A stretch of DNA of 64,000 nucleotides from Brachycybe producta (GCA_036925085.1 JAUPFP010000086.1:310001-374000); one strand, 5' to 3'; numbered from the stretch's first letter, positions 11,949-23,036 are shown. Program-made: numbers and translations. Notes: generated by a model not told the origin, from the letters alone.

Positions 11949-11959
11949 CTCTGCTACCA
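11949..11959 (-). promoter_or_regulatory. Primer binding site, initiator tRNA-Met type
   Basis: Minus strand TGGTAGCAGAG, which is complementary to the 3' end of eukaryotic initiator tRNA-Met (CTCTGCTACCA), two bases from the putative LTR end. Agreement stops after these 11 bases. Initiator Met is the usual primer for Ty1/copia elements, which supports the family call. Confidence 0.7.
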
Positions 11960-11961
11960 TT

Positions 11962-12113
11962 TGTTAATGGTTTATTATTTGGATGTATAAAAATTCGTCA
12001 GGATTACATTGGATTAAAACTTTAAAATTATACATGTGGTCACACTACCATAAAGCACACACACCTTTACACATACATTATTAAAAAAAGCACAGCCTTA
12101 CATTTAGTGTACA
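11962..12113 (-). mobile_element. Possible copia 5' LTR
   Basis: Immediately outside the PBS the sequence has TG...CA termini if read from 12113 (TGTACACTAA) to 11962 (CCATTAACA), a 152-bp LTR. No second copy exists in the window to confirm the outer end, so only the inner end (next to the PBS) is well supported. Confidence 0.35.
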
Positions 12114-12480
12114 GGTAAAACCAGAATATCCCTCAACCAAAAAGACCCACAGACATCATCAATTAAAAAAGGTTTGGTCAAATTACTTATCAAGGCACGA
12201 GCATGCCCTAGTGTTCAACAGATATCATGATAATTGCATATTCACTTCTGTTTAATTCTCTAATAGCAAATACATTTTGAAACATTTTCATAAGTTGGTA
12301 AAAAATGTAATCAATCAATTTTGGTTTCCTCACTTGATGAATTTAAAAAATTGGGGAAAAAGTGCTAAATAGTTATGTAGTAAAAGAAAAGGAACACTCA
12401 TACTCTGTGTCCCACATAAACTCACCACTGCAGTCATGAGTGTGAAAGCATTAGTTAAATGGACAGTTTCTTAAACAGTG
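12114..12480. other. Non-coding, no feature recognised
   Basis: AT-rich sequence between the copia LTR candidate and the 3' end of the CR1-like element. Nothing further recognised. Confidence 0.5.
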
Positions 12481-12489
12481 AAAGTATTT

Positions 12490-13404
12490 CAATGGTAATT
12501 TGAATTTTCAAATTTGAATTTGAATTTGAAAAATTACTCTGCAAGCAGCCATAAAGGCCTATGACAGAGGGACAAGAGTCCAAGTGCAGCATAGAGAATG
12601 CAATGTCAAAACCAGAAAATATAAAACCCCATTGATATAAACCCAACAACAATTTCCAAAAAACAAAAAGATTTTTTTATTATGCTGCAAATATATGCAT
12701 TGTCAAAACAAAACTAAATTATGACTCCCATAAAATATGTTTTCCCTGCACAAGATCCCCGGCAAGCAAGTTCCATTGTCGAATCGCCCTAGGAACAAAT
12801 GACCAGTAATAAGAATCTGTTCGTGCAAAAATCTCTCCAACCTTGTTAGAGTGGTCACCCCTACCCAAATATAATGCCCTGCAAAGTTTACTAGAAGTAG
12901 GTTTAGGGCAAGAGCCTTCTAGCATTCGTTTAAAGATGTTTAGGCTAAAATCTGAAGGTCTTGCACGTAAACTATCCCAACCAAGCTCTGAAAGCATTTT
13001 AGTAACACTGTCAGCATATCCATATTTACCACAAACAAACCTAGCAGCCCTGTGTTGGACCATTTCTAGGGAGTAAGTTAAGTATGCAGTGTGGGGATTC
13101 CACACGGAGCTGCAGTATTCTAGATGGGGACATAAAAGTGATTGATATGCTATACATTTTACCTCAATGGGATGCCTTCTTAGAATGTGTTGACTAAACC
13201 TTAGCATCTGCATAGACTTGGAAATAATCTGTTCGACATGCAGCTTCCAAGAAAGTTTAGCTGTAATCCTTACCCCTAAATATTTATAAGAATATATGTT
13301 ATTAAGTGGAATGGCCCCTATTCTATATAGAAATATTACTGGATTCCTTCGCCTAGCTACCCTCATTACACAACATTTTTCCTTATTAAGTTGAAGTTGC
13401 CATT
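12490..13404 (-). pseudogene. CR1/L2-like non-LTR retrotransposon: RT C-terminus and 3' UTR
   Basis: A 215-residue open frame (13366-12719) that continues upstream to 13404. It contains YSYKYLGVRI (RT/thumb region), the CPHLEYCSSVWNP segment and ARFVCGKY, typical of the C-terminus of CR1/L2/Jockey-type RTs. The 3' UTR (12718 to ~12490) ends in a short A/T-rich tandem (TTGAAT units), as CR1-like elements do. A homologous copy lies at 19700-20690 on the plus strand (same motifs, e.g. CYKYLGVTM and AARFVCGRHK), and its 3' UTR is recognisably related. The frame is uninterrupted for over 200 codons, so decay is moderate. Confidence 0.85.
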
Positions 13405-14202
13405 TGTAACGTCCCGCCGGACCGTCACAATAACCCCAGTAAGTTCACCCCAAAAAGGACGTAAAAACTTACCGCACAACCGGCTCCTTACGGGGACGGG
13501 ACCGTTCCCGTAGCCGTAGCCGTCTCCCACACGGTGCTCCTCGGGTTGTGTCGGCTCCTGGAGCCACCCACGACGGACACGACGAAAAACCACGCCGCCA
13601 CGCCGAGAATATCGCGGTAGAACACCGGTTCTACCGCGAGCCGACACGAGTTCCGGCCGAAAGAGGACAGTAAAGGACGGTGAAGATTCCCCAACCGGTA
13701 ATCCCACCCCCCTCGCGGTACTCCCCAAGAAATGACACGGACACACAAAGTAAAAGATGAAAAAGTGTTTAATTCACACTTACGATGTATGATGATAAGG
13801 CAGTAACAATATTTACACAACTTGGCTGGATACCTTATCCAGCCAAGCCCCCATAAATATACAAAAAGGCAAAGTAGCCAACAGGCCAAAGGCACAAAAG
13901 ATGATTAGATGCTGGACAGTGGAGGTCCCCTTGACCTCCACCCACAGGTCTAGTCTTATCCAGAGCCTACAACCAACTGCCAAGATCCTGTGGTTGACTA
14001 GGCCACAGGAAACCTCCAGGCAACTCCACCTGGAGGGGACAGAGGTCACTTCTGACCTCTCACCCATAGACTTCATGGTGAGAGGTCTGCTGGCACCAAA
14101 ATGGCGTCCGTCCCAACAGCCTACTGTAGCTGTCAGGCAGACCACCATAGGGAAATTCGTCTGCTCAATCAAATTAAAAATTGAGCAGACCAGGTTGCCA
14201 CA
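13405..14202 (-). mobile_element. Solo LTR (family C, Ty3/gypsy), TSD CATT
   Basis: On the minus strand it starts TGTGGCAACCTGG and ends GGGACGTTACA, with TG...CA termini, 798 bp. It is flanked by CATT at 13401-13404 and 14203-14206. It is the same family as the LTRs of the gypsy element at 27970-39473 (801-bp 5' LTR). It is inserted inside the CR1-like RT, so it post-dates that element. Confidence 0.93.
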
Positions 14203-14450
14203 CATTTAGAACACCATGCCTCATGACTGCTGAGGTCATTGATATATAAAAAAAACAGAAGCGGACCCAACACACTACTCTGAGGAACCCCTGATGTAAC
14301 CCCAATCCAATCAGATTCAGACCCACCTGCAACAACCCTTTGTTTCCTATCACTCAAAAAAGAATGCACCCATTTATACACCTGTTCACCCAATCCATAC
14401 CCAATAATTTTTGTCATTACTTTTGAGTGAGAAACTGTGTCAAATGCCTT
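14203..14450 (-). pseudogene. CR1/L2-like RT central part
   Basis: Encodes KAFDTVSHSK, WVHSFLSDRKQRVV, GVPQSSVLGPLLFFLYINDL: RT blocks 3-4 of the CR1/L2 type (GVPQGSVLGP consensus, with one Gly to Ser). After YINDL it runs, in the joined reading, directly into the WQLQLN segment on the other side of the LTR. About 50 residues containing the FADD catalytic box, present in the copy at 19700, are therefore missing. The upstream end at 14450 is cut by the LTR that begins at 14451, right at the start of the KAFD block. Confidence 0.85.
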
Positions 14451-15103
14451 TGTAACACCCAGCAACCCCTGTCCCCGCCAAAACTATAGCCTGGGGGTAA
14501 ACAACTCCTGTTTGTCCATCCCTCCTTTCCCAATTGTTATTCTGACGGCAGACTAATACATTTAGGACCTTGGTCACTTGGACCAGGGTGTACACAGGTC
14601 CAAGGTATAAAAGAACCGTGTTCCTCTTTGTTCGTCATCCTTATTCTTGCCTTTATCTTTGCATTACGTTGAATCAATTATGTGCCACATCATGGGCATG
14701 AGGACTCACCTTTGATCTAAAACGTTCATCTGTGAAATCTTGATGTTTCTTGACAAAGATGAATAAAAGTGTTACAATGAGAAACTGTGTTGTCTTTATG
14801 TTCGGTAACTAACAACTTCACTACAGAAGCCGGAGACACCATAAGACAGGAGACATAAGATCCTGATGCAGCTACAACATTCAGGAGATGTATATTAGCG
14901 TCAACAGAGAGCAGGATGGCCACCATCCTTCTGCATCGATTTCACCATCATGCAGGGGGATGATCGAAATCCAACTCCATTCAGCTACTTCTGTGACTCG
15001 GATCTTCCTCGTGCAGGCACCATGCGATTACAAGAAGAAACGAGTCGCAGAAAACACCATCTACAAGTTGGTAAAATTATAGTGTCGATGCCAAAAGCTG
15101 ACA
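14451..15103 (+). mobile_element. LTR (family A), 5' LTR of a non-autonomous element
   Basis: TGTAACACCC...GCTGACA, 653 bp, with a TATAAAAG box at 14606-14613. It aligns with the solo LTR at 3989 over its full length. It is followed after two bases by a PBS-like sequence, and a partial copy of its 3' half lies at 16884-17175, so it is probably the 5' LTR of an element of about 2.7 kb. It is inserted in the CR1-like RT (minus strand). Confidence 0.85.
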
Positions 15104-15105
15104 TT

Positions 15106-15121
15106 TGGTGGAGGTGCAGGG
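15106..15121 (+). promoter_or_regulatory. Primer binding site, tRNA-Ala-like
   Basis: TGGTGGAGGTGCAGGG starts two bases after the LTR end. It resembles the complement of eukaryotic tRNA-Ala 3' ends (…CCTCCACCA), with mismatches. The gypsy element at 27970-39473 has nearly the same PBS at the same spacing. Confidence 0.6.
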
Positions 15122-16883
15122 TATGCCTCCATTTGCCTTCTCTGACCTTTCTACAGAAGCCGTCCTTTGTCCTAAGTATCATGATTGTGCCTCACAATCC
15201 TTCATCTGTCCTTTTTGTGTAGAAGCCACGTGTTGAGCAACCAGCGATTGCATCAAAAGTCGACCGCGTGGTGCCGAATCTGTGGAACCGCGTGTTGAAA
15301 GAGGCTGTGAATACACACATCACAGGTCGACCGCGCGATTCTGTGTCCTGTCCAGAAAGACACGTGGAGAAAGAACTTTTGTCTGCCATCCGCTTAGCAC
15401 TCGGGGGAACACGGAGGCAATTGTTGTGGACACACGTGTTTTCGTCCATGTTTTTGTGTTGTATGTTTTATGTTCATCATTACCCACTGTTTTCTTAACT
15501 CTTACTTATATTTCGAAGTTAAACCCACTTGACCCTCCTCCGCATCACTGGTTGGCAGGTGGGCAACAATTCAATCTCCGAGAGGAGTTTGCTCAGCCGA
15601 AACTTCGTATCATTGTGAGGTAAGCAAACAAATCTCAGCTACTTGTCTTTACACCTATTAATAAGCCTTTGAAAGAAGTGTGTCTTTTAAAAATCCTATT
15701 ACCTTCACCCTTTCTTTTAATTTTAAAGCAAGTTTCCATCTAACTCCATATCATTGTTAGATGATTACAAGCTTAAAACAAACTTTCACCTTGCCACGTG
15801 GGACTATCTTGTCCCGCTTTTTCTTTGTTCTTTTGTTCTCTCACTTGTTTCCCTTAGGATCTCTATATCCCAAGTCATAATTCTTCAAAACAACTCACCA
15901 TCATCACCTCAATGAACACTCACATGAACTGTCTGCATTGGACACCATTGAAGCCGGCCGCCATCTTGGATCGACTGGAAGTTTCTTCCAAAAGTCGCCA
16001 ACAGAGCAGTTTTTCACTCCATGTGAGTGCATTGTTGATTCTTCTCTTTTTTGTTCTCTTCTTTCTTTTCCTCTTACAAAGGGTCTTCACTTGCATTCCC
16101 CCTGGTGGAGTTTCTCTTTTGGAGAAAAATTCTCTTTTCTTTCTGAATTTTGTCTCTTTTTGTGTTCTTCCTCCTGGTGACTTCAAAGCACCACCTGGCA
16201 GATTTCTTCATTTTGAACAATGCAATAACTCTACAACCGGAAGTGGCCACACCAGCACCACCTACGAACTTCTTCTCTTCACTCAGCATAGTTCCTCATT
16301 TGCCACTGACTCTTTTCATCCAGAGCCATCCACTAGCAAGGACAACTAAATTCAACCATCTGAACATTTCTTCTTGTTCAATAAGCATTTTGCTTTGTTG
16401 AACAATCATAAATCTTCCATTTCTACACTGAATTGCTCTGCTTTTCAATAAATCAAATTCTGGGACATGTGGTCACCACACCAGAATTCACTACACGTTT
16501 GAGCAATTCCGCTTTCTTCATCACCTCTTTCCTAAAAAGTTCAGCCATCTTGGACTTTTATGTTTTCTTTACACACACACTCTTACTCCTTGTTTCAAAG
16601 TGAACCTTTGTGTGTAGGCACCGCACTCTAGCTTCACTTTTCCTATTTCTTGCTACTTTCTGCAGTACAATTTTTGATTGGGTGGTGTACCATGGGTATT
16701 GTATCTATATGTAACCATTAAAACCTATTGGTGGCATTTGCCACCATGTCATAACTTTCTTAATTATGGACTGATTTTAATGTAATTTTACTCAAAACTT
16801 ATTTAAATAGTCCGTAACACAGATATGCAAAAAAAAAATTTTTCATACATCTCAAAATAAATCAGGACCGAAAGGGTTAATTA
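15122..16883 (+). other. Internal region of a family A element, no ORF
   Basis: Only scattered frames up to 145 codons, rich in Phe/Leu/Ser, with no gag or pol motif. Either an internally deleted retrotransposon or a non-autonomous (TRIM/LARD-like) element. No polypurine tract could be assigned because the 3' LTR is 5'-truncated. Confidence 0.5.
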
Positions 16884-17173
16884 ATGAAAATCTGTGTTGT
16901 CTCTATGTTTGGAAACTAATACTTCTCTACAACATCTTCAATTGGCAACAGACAAAGGAAGATGTATATCAGCGTCGACCAGGAGCGATGGCCACCATCC
17001 TTCTGCAAATAGTACACCCCTGCACAGAAGGATGCTCGCAATCGATCACCATTCAACTACTTTTGCAACTCGAATCTTCTTCGTGCGGTCACCGCGTGAT
17101 CAGGAGAAGAAACGAGTTGCAGAAATCATCGTCATCAAGTTGGTATTTTTTTAAGGTCGACATCAAAAGCTCG

Positions 17174-17175
<2 letters not shown>
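16884..17175 (+). mobile_element. 3' part of a family A LTR
   Basis: Aligns with the last ~290 bases of the LTR at 14451 (from the CTGTGTTGTCTCTATGTTTG block to the terminal AGCTCGCA). The 5' ~360 bases, including promoter and TATA box, are lacking. It directly abuts an (AT)n run. Confidence 0.75.

Positions 17176-17216
<41 letters not shown>
17176..17216. repeat. (AT)n microsatellite
   Basis: About 17 AT/TA dinucleotides at the 3' edge of the truncated LTR. Confidence 0.95.
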
Positions 17217-17299
17217 ATATGTATATACAAAACTTCTGTTAATTTTTTGTGTTTATTTCTCAGTTAAAAACCAACTTCTTTAATTTACAAACCACACTG

Positions 17300-17729
17300 G
17301 TATTATACCCCAAAACGGATTTCCAAGAGGCCTTTTTAGAAACAACGTAGTTGGTTACCGGTATTTTACAAAACTAACACCAACTGGAGCAATCAAGAGA
17401 TTAGCCAGTGGTCAACAAAAATATTAGGTATGAATCATTTTAGATATAAAGACAGACTATGAAAGAAAGATGGAACCCTAAAGACTTAATGTTACTGCTT
17501 ATCAGGTAAATTTTTGTTTCAAGAAGTGGGACTGGGAGGCAAGGGCAAAGGTGCCGGCAAGATGCATGCTAACCAAAATAGAGGAGATTTGATACCCTTT
17601 TAGTATTATGAAAAAAATCGGCTGTGCGGAACTAGGTTAACTCTCTGTACAACGGTACAGAATGAGGACAATGTTCTGCACTGTACTCTAAAAAACCACA
17701 CCAGGATTGCTCCTGCACTGATCGTTTCA
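17300..17729 (-). mobile_element. 5' part of a family B LTR
   Basis: Read on the minus strand it begins TGAAACGATCAGTGCAGGAG and follows the intact copy at 44941-45829 through the CTCCCAGTCCCAC block, the CTGATAAGCAGTA block and the promoter block (GGGGTATAATACC in place of GGGTATAAAAGG). It stops before the GAAA hairpins. A short GTACC/GGTAC hairpin lies at its 5' side as in the other copies. Confidence 0.65.
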
Positions 17730-18195
17730 ATGGATAGAAAAAAATTTAATGCAAGTCAAACAAAACCATTGTTTTCAATAGGACAAAATCCAAGGAGGCA
17801 AAACCATATATACTGTAAATAGAAAAAGGGTTGGATTGTGATATAGGCAACATGGCAGCCTCTTCATAGCAATGGCTTGGCCGGGCCAATTCCTTAGTTA
17901 CCAGAAAACCTGTTAATCTACAGACCTTGCTTTGATTCAACCCATGTGATTTTTGTAATCTCGCTTTTTTCAAATGGTGGATGATGCATACATGCTGTAG
18001 GTGGGGACTTTTAGTAAGATCTTCTGAATATCATACCAAAAGATTGACTTGGCTGTAACAGTCATGATGTTCGTGACATCAAAATCAATCTTTGATCCAA
18101 ACATCACTTAATTGTAGGATACTGTAAATAGGGGTTTCAGAAGGTTGTTAAGGCATTTCAGTGAATTACATTTTTTATATATATATTTGCAATGC
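17730..18195. other. No feature recognised
   Basis: Non-coding sequence between two retroelement fragments. No open frame over 75 codons and no motif. Confidence 0.5.
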
Positions 18196-18199
18196 AGGT

Positions 18200-18345
18200 T
18201 ATTTTTTGTACTTATTATATATTGACAATGGCATCTTGCAGCACTTGGATCTTAAGATCCCTCTGCCAAGGCCAAATGGCTGCTTGAAGAGTATTTTTTG
18301 TAATTGTAATGTAACATTCCACCTAAGGATATTGACATGGGTTCA
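18200..18345 (+). mobile_element. CR1-like 3' UTR fragment
   Basis: TTGACAATGGCATCTTGCAG through AGATCCCTCTGCCAAGGCCA to TTGTAATTGTAATG corresponds to the 3' UTR end of the CR1-like copy at 20560-20680 (CCCTCTGCCATAGGCC, GTAATTGTAATTATG). It is a very short 5'-truncated insertion, as is usual for non-LTR elements. Confidence 0.6.
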
Positions 18346-18410
18346 GAAATTGCTTTAAACCTTGTCAAGCCAGATGAAAGTTATATAGATTTTAAGAAAT
18401 AATATAATTG

Positions 18411-19301
18411 TGACAGACATTTTTCCCCGGATAGAATCTGCTCTTTTTAAATAGTACGAGCGAATTTTCACTCGTATTAAAAGGAATTGGCTAAGTCACT
18501 AATTCTATCGGCCCGGGAGGACTAGACCAATAAAACGTCTATTTAATGTCCTAACTAGTCTCTTATAAAGACTCACAGTTTTGAGGATCTTTTGTCTCTG
18601 TACTTCTCGAACTTGCATCCATAAATTTACCCTTGAAAATAGTGTGAATATACTCACGAACTCTATGTTGCAGGTTTGTACCTGTTTGTAGACTTGGAGT
18701 AACCAAATGGTGTAGAGATGCAACAAAATGATGAATTGCACAGTCAGAAAATAATTAAGTTTAGAATAATTAAACACCACTGTAGTTTTAAATATAAAGA
18801 TTGAGGACTTATTCAACATATAAAAATAATGTGAAATGATAACTTGGTTTACCACACAACACTTGAAAATAATAACGTTCAAAAATAAGAATGTAAGAAC
18901 CTAGCCAAAATTGGGCATAGGTTCGATCTTTAAAGAATGCTTCAAAAAATTATTTTTGCTTTTTAAACATAAAAACACGTCTCTAGTTATACCCTGGAAA
19001 TCCAGAAGTCGGATTCTCAGGACACTTGTCTGTGATTGGACAAAATAAAGTTTGGGCCCAAATAGACCAATCAATGGATTGGTCTCTGGCCAAAACGATG
19101 ACTCATCCCCTAATATGAGGGGAAATGAAAAACGAAAAATGTAAACAACTTAATCAAAAAGCAATAAAATCCACTCAAGTGGAAGTAGAAAACAATAGCA
19201 TAAGAGGGGAGAATGATAAGGTGAAGTTAAAAATAGAATCTGGGTCAATCGGTAACTATGAGTACCGAGTGGCCCAGAAGCTAAAACAAATACAGAATAC
19301 A
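18411..19301 (-). mobile_element. LTR (family B), minus orientation
   Basis: Reverse-complement counterpart of 7745-8590, sharing in order the GGTAC-type hairpin, the CCAAT-rich block, a TATA-like GGGTATAACTAG, the AACCTATGCCCAATTTTGGC block, the CAGGTACAAACCTG hairpin and a GAAA-capped hairpin (GAGTGAAAATTC). Ends are approximate and no target duplication was confirmed. Confidence 0.65.
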
Positions 19302-19695
19302 AGGTGCAAACAAAGTTTCAAAACCCAAAACAAACGGCGCTAAATTAATAAAAAAGCGGCACGCCCCAAAATGTCTCATAATAGATTACATGTCTTGTTG
19401 AAAGGTACGTTATTTGGGATCATGTTAACGTGCTTTTAATTTATTGAGTATATTAAAAGTATTTTTAAAAATTAATTTTTCACAATACACTTTCTTAATG
19501 GGGAATCCCTATATTAAGTATGTGGTGCCATCTGAATGGGAAAATATAGAATGAAACATTTAAATAGCCACCTTAATTTGAAAAATGTCAAAGGCTAGGT
19601 CTGATTTTTTTTGGCTGAAGTTGCTTTAAAAACTAGGAACGTAATGTCAAACAAAAAAAAATGATCCCGTCCATCTATTTTATTTGCATCAATTA
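19302..19695. other. No feature recognised
   Basis: AT-rich spacer between the LTR and the RT remnant. Confidence 0.5.
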
Positions 19696-19699
19696 AATT

Positions 19700-20690
19700 A
19701 TGACCAGAGCAGCACAGTTGGCAGCAACTGTAGACTATTTGCTGATGATACTCTAATTTACAAAGAGGTTGATGGTATCCAAAACTGTGAAACATTAGCT
19801 CTAGACTTGAAGGCAATTGAGAGATGGTGTAATACATGGCAACTTCAATTGAATGAGGGGAAGTGCAGTGTTATGAGGCTAACACAGGGTAGCAATCCAA
19901 ATGTGTTCAATTATAGTATGAATGACGCTATTCTTTGCAGTGTCAAGTGTTATAAGTACTTGGGGGTTACAATGACAGATGACCTTTCTTGGAAAAAACA
20001 CATTGATGGTGTTACTGGGAAAGCTCTACAAATGCTTCATTTTAGGCAAAGGACATTTTGCACCTGCAAAGCACAAGTTAAAACTATTGCCTATCAAGCA
20101 TGAGTTCAGCTTCATCTTGAGTATTGCTGCAGTGTACGGAATCCTCACTCTGTCACACACACTCATTCAGTTGAAATGGTTCAGCGTAAGGCAGCTAGGT
20201 TTGTTTGTGGCAGGCACAAATTTACAGATAGTGTCACTGAGATGCTGTCAGTGCTACAATGGCATAGTTTGGCACATCACACGGCTGAGTTAAGTTTGAA
20301 ATTGTTTGGAAAAATTACATGTGGTGATTGTACTAAACGGCAGTCCTGTGATATTCATAAAGCACTATATATGGGCAGGGCTGACCACTCTAAGAAAATT
20401 AGGGAGATTTTTTGCTAGGACAGATTCATATTATTGGTCTTTTTTCCTAGAGTCTTTTTTCCTAGAGACTCTTCCTGAGTCAGTGGTGAATGGGGATAAT
20501 TTTGTTTTGTGGGATTGACATTTGTATATTCATTTTGTTTTTTTATACTGAAAGGGCATGTATATGTGCTTGACAATGCTTAATGCTGCATATGGACTTT
20601 TATGTCCCTCTGCCATAGGCCTATTTGGCTGCTAGCAGAGTACAAGTCGTAATTGTAATTATGCAATTTTAGAATTTGATGAAAAAGGAC
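19700..20690 (+). pseudogene. CR1/L2-like RT remnant with FADD box and 3' UTR
   Basis: Starts inside RT at the catalytic box CRLFADDTLIYKE (FADD at about 19738-19749), then WCNTWQLQLN, CYKYLGVTMTDDLSWKKH and AARFVCGRHKFTDSVTEML. Stops and frame changes occur near 20103 and after 20418. The 3' UTR (about 20520-20690) matches the copies at 12490 and 18200. It is 5'-truncated, as typical of non-LTR insertions. Related to, but clearly diverged from, the RT at 12490-14450; unlike that copy it keeps FADD. Confidence 0.85.
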
Positions 20691-20699
20691 TTGGTTATT

Positions 20700-21050
20700 T
20701 AAAAAAAAACACCTAAAAGGCTAAAACATAACATCAAATTGAGCAAGGCGGCCATTTTGTTCACGAAATGTCTCCATTTTACAAAACACCACACCTAGAC
20801 ATTTTATGAAATGCCAAATCACACATGTTTACAAAATTTACAAAAAAAAATTAACTTTAGGAGACATCTTTTGCACAATTCAATTTCAATTAGGGCATAT
20901 AGGATTTTTTTGACGCCCCTGATAAAAAAATCACAACTCAGGACACTAATAGATCTCATTAGTAAAAAAACAATATTATACATATTATACATATTATTTC
21001 GCCCAGTAGTTGTACATTAATCTAATCTGACATCAGCCACGTTTCCTGTG
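20700..21050. other. No feature recognised
   Basis: AT-rich non-coding spacer. Confidence 0.5.
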
Positions 21051-21057
21051 CAGTTTG

Positions 21058-21591
21058 CCAGAGAAGAGAGAGAGAGAGAGAGAAAAATAGAGAGAGAGCG
21101 AGAGAGAGAGAAAGATGGAACGAGAAGTAAGATTGAGAGGAAAGAGCAGAAAGACAGAGATGAAGAGAAAGATGGAAATACATAGAGAAAGAGGGAGCGT
21201 TAGAGATGAGAGAGGAATAGATGGACAGTGATATGGAGAGTGAGAGGAAGTAAGAATGAGAGGAAAGAAAAAAGAAAGACAAGAGATGGAGAGAGAGAAA
21301 GAGAGAGAGAAGACAGAGATGGAGATAGAGAAAGAAAGAGACAAGATATGGAGAGAAAGATGGAGATGGAGAAAGAAAGAGGGAGATGAGAGAGGAATAG
21401 ATGAAGTGAGATGGAAATTGAGATCGATGGAGAGAGTGATAAATGGAGTGTGCTAGGAAGTAAGATTGAGAAGATGAGAATGGAGAGAAAGCTTGAGATA
21501 GAGATACCGGTATATATTAATAGATATATAAAAATGGAGACAGAATGAGAACGAGTGAGAAAAAGACAGTGAGAAAGAAAAAGAGAGCGAA

Positions 21592-21669
<78 letters not shown>

Positions 21670-21765
21670 AAGAGAGAGAGAGAGAGAGTGAAAGAGAGAT
21701 AGAGAGAGAGAAGAGAGAGAGAGAGAAGAAAGAAAGAGAGAGAGAGAGAGAGAACGACTAGATAT
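21058..21765. repeat. (GA)n-rich microsatellite tract
   Basis: About 700 bases of purine-rich (GA)n with irregular interruptions. The last ~180 bases are almost pure GAGA. Any reading frame here (Arg/Glu-rich, or Ser/Leu-rich on the other strand) is an artefact of the repeat. Confidence 0.95.
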
Positions 21766-21779
21766 ATCTAGTGAAATAA

Positions 21780-22290
21780 ATATGCCGTTTACGAACTAAA
21801 TATACAATTGTTCTTAATTTTTGATAATCTCTACGCTCTGTTCCGTTGACCAACCATCAACTTACCATCCTCTTCAAAGTGTTCACAGAAAAGATAAGAA
21901 CAAATTTTCTTGAATGTACAGTATATTCCTGCGATTCCTCACTTCATGACAAGAAAATGGACGACCGAACAGCACGGAGAGAGATTCATATTGTATTTTA
22001 TAATTTTATTTGACTTTAACCTCTTCACATTTTCAGTTCCATCCAAGCATCACTCTGTCATTAGAAGAATGTCCACGTAATCTTTCTAAAAAATATCTAT
22101 CAATGAACGGTATTCAAAGTCACCACGGACGTCGCCATCGTCAATAGGAGAACGATCAATATATCAAAATCTCTCGACGCTCCATCCGGCGCTGCAGATG
22201 GAATCGGAGAAACAGGCAAGTAAAGACAGTAAGAAACAGTCGTTTTCCCTGCCCCTTTTACGAAAACCGTCAACTTCTAATAGGTTTGTT
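21780..22290. other. No feature recognised
   Basis: Unique-looking non-coding sequence upstream of the promoter-like cluster. Confidence 0.45.
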
Positions 22291-22299
22291 ATGTAGGTC

Positions 22300-22366
22300 T
22301 GACGTCACATGCCCCGCCCTTTTCTATTTCCCATTGGTTGATATTTGCTGTGACGCTCATAAAAGG
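22300..22366 (+). promoter_or_regulatory. Promoter-like cluster: CRE, GC box, CCAAT, TATA
   Basis: Within 67 bases: a perfect CRE palindrome TGACGTCA (22300-22307), a GC box (CCCCGCCC), an inverted CCAAT (ATTGG at 22333) and a TATA-like CATAAAAGG. The spacing fits a pol II core promoter on the plus strand. No downstream ORF of size follows, so it may be the U3 of an unrecognised LTR (a TGTTATG lies just upstream and an AATAAA near 22645). Confidence 0.5.
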
Positions 22367-22619
22367 GCGGATACATGCCTGTATCAGATATCCCACTGGT
22401 GGTTCTAAACGAGCATTATGTCTCGTCTGCCAACAAACACGCCGGCAATTGTTAAATAGACAGCCACTTGAAGCAGCACCAATCAAGACCTCATACTCCT
22501 CTGTATGTTGTCGGTATTCTCCACCCCCTATAATACCATCTTGTATTCGTCCTTGTTTTTCGAAAATATGATTTCATCGTAGTTTTTTTTGTGTGTGCCT
22601 TGTGTCGTCAATTCATCAA

Positions 22620-22670
22620 AGTAGTAGCAAAGAGTATGGGGGGAATAATAAACTCTTTGGTAGTAGTAGT
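22620..22670. repeat. Short inverted repeat with GTAGCAAAGAGT ends
   Basis: GTAGCAAAGAGT ... ACTCTTTGGTAG inverted ends about 45 bp apart. The same ends form the near-perfect palindrome at 23037-23074, so these are two members of one tiny foldback family. Confidence 0.55.
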
Positions 22671-22830
22671 AATATAATATATACATCGGATAAAATATTG
22701 TATACAAATCGTTATTTATAGGGATGGGATATTCGAATCCTCGAATCCTGCGAATCTTGAAAAATATTCGAGATTCGAAAACTCGATTCTTCGCGCTTTT
22801 TTTGTCTTTCAAATCTTTCAAATCCGAACC

Positions 22831-22868
22831 ACAGAATAAGGATATATATATATATATCCTTATTCTGT
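22831..22868. repeat. 38-bp perfect palindrome
   Basis: ACAGAATAAGGATATATAT followed by its exact reverse complement, with no spacer. Confidence 0.9.
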
Positions 22869-22932
22869 GTCTGAACCTTAGTTTTAACCAGTCTGTCGAC
22901 CTTCCACCCTATAACTCCATTGACGTCCAATA

Positions 22933-22999
22933 TAGAGGTGGGACGAATCTTAAATTTTCTCAAATCCGAATCCTGAAATTCGGATTCGTCCCACCTCTA
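22933..22999. repeat. 67-bp hairpin with 17-bp arms
   Basis: TAGAGGTGGGACGAATC at the left and GATTCGTCCCACCTCTA at the right, perfect inverted arms. The sequence at about 22722-22790 (repeats of ATTCGAATCC / TCGAATC) looks related. Possibly a MITE remnant. Confidence 0.65.
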
Positions 23000-23036
23000 G
23001 TTACTTACAAAATAAACAAGCGTATTAGTTACTAAT

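Larger units (their letters stand above)
8750..11961 (-). mobile_element. Decayed Ty1/copia retrotransposon, 3'-truncated
   Basis: On the minus strand, in order, come a primer binding site, a gag zinc knuckle region, a copia-type protease with gag-pre-integrase, integrase pieces, and RT. This order (PR-IN-RT) identifies Ty1/copia and not Ty3/gypsy. RNase H and the 3' LTR are absent; recognisable sequence stops near 8750. Every domain has frame breaks, so this is an old inactive copy. Confidence 0.85.

Noticed and set aside
21022-21456. Ser/Leu-rich and Arg/Glu-rich frames
   Set aside because: Translations of the GA-rich tract on either strand.
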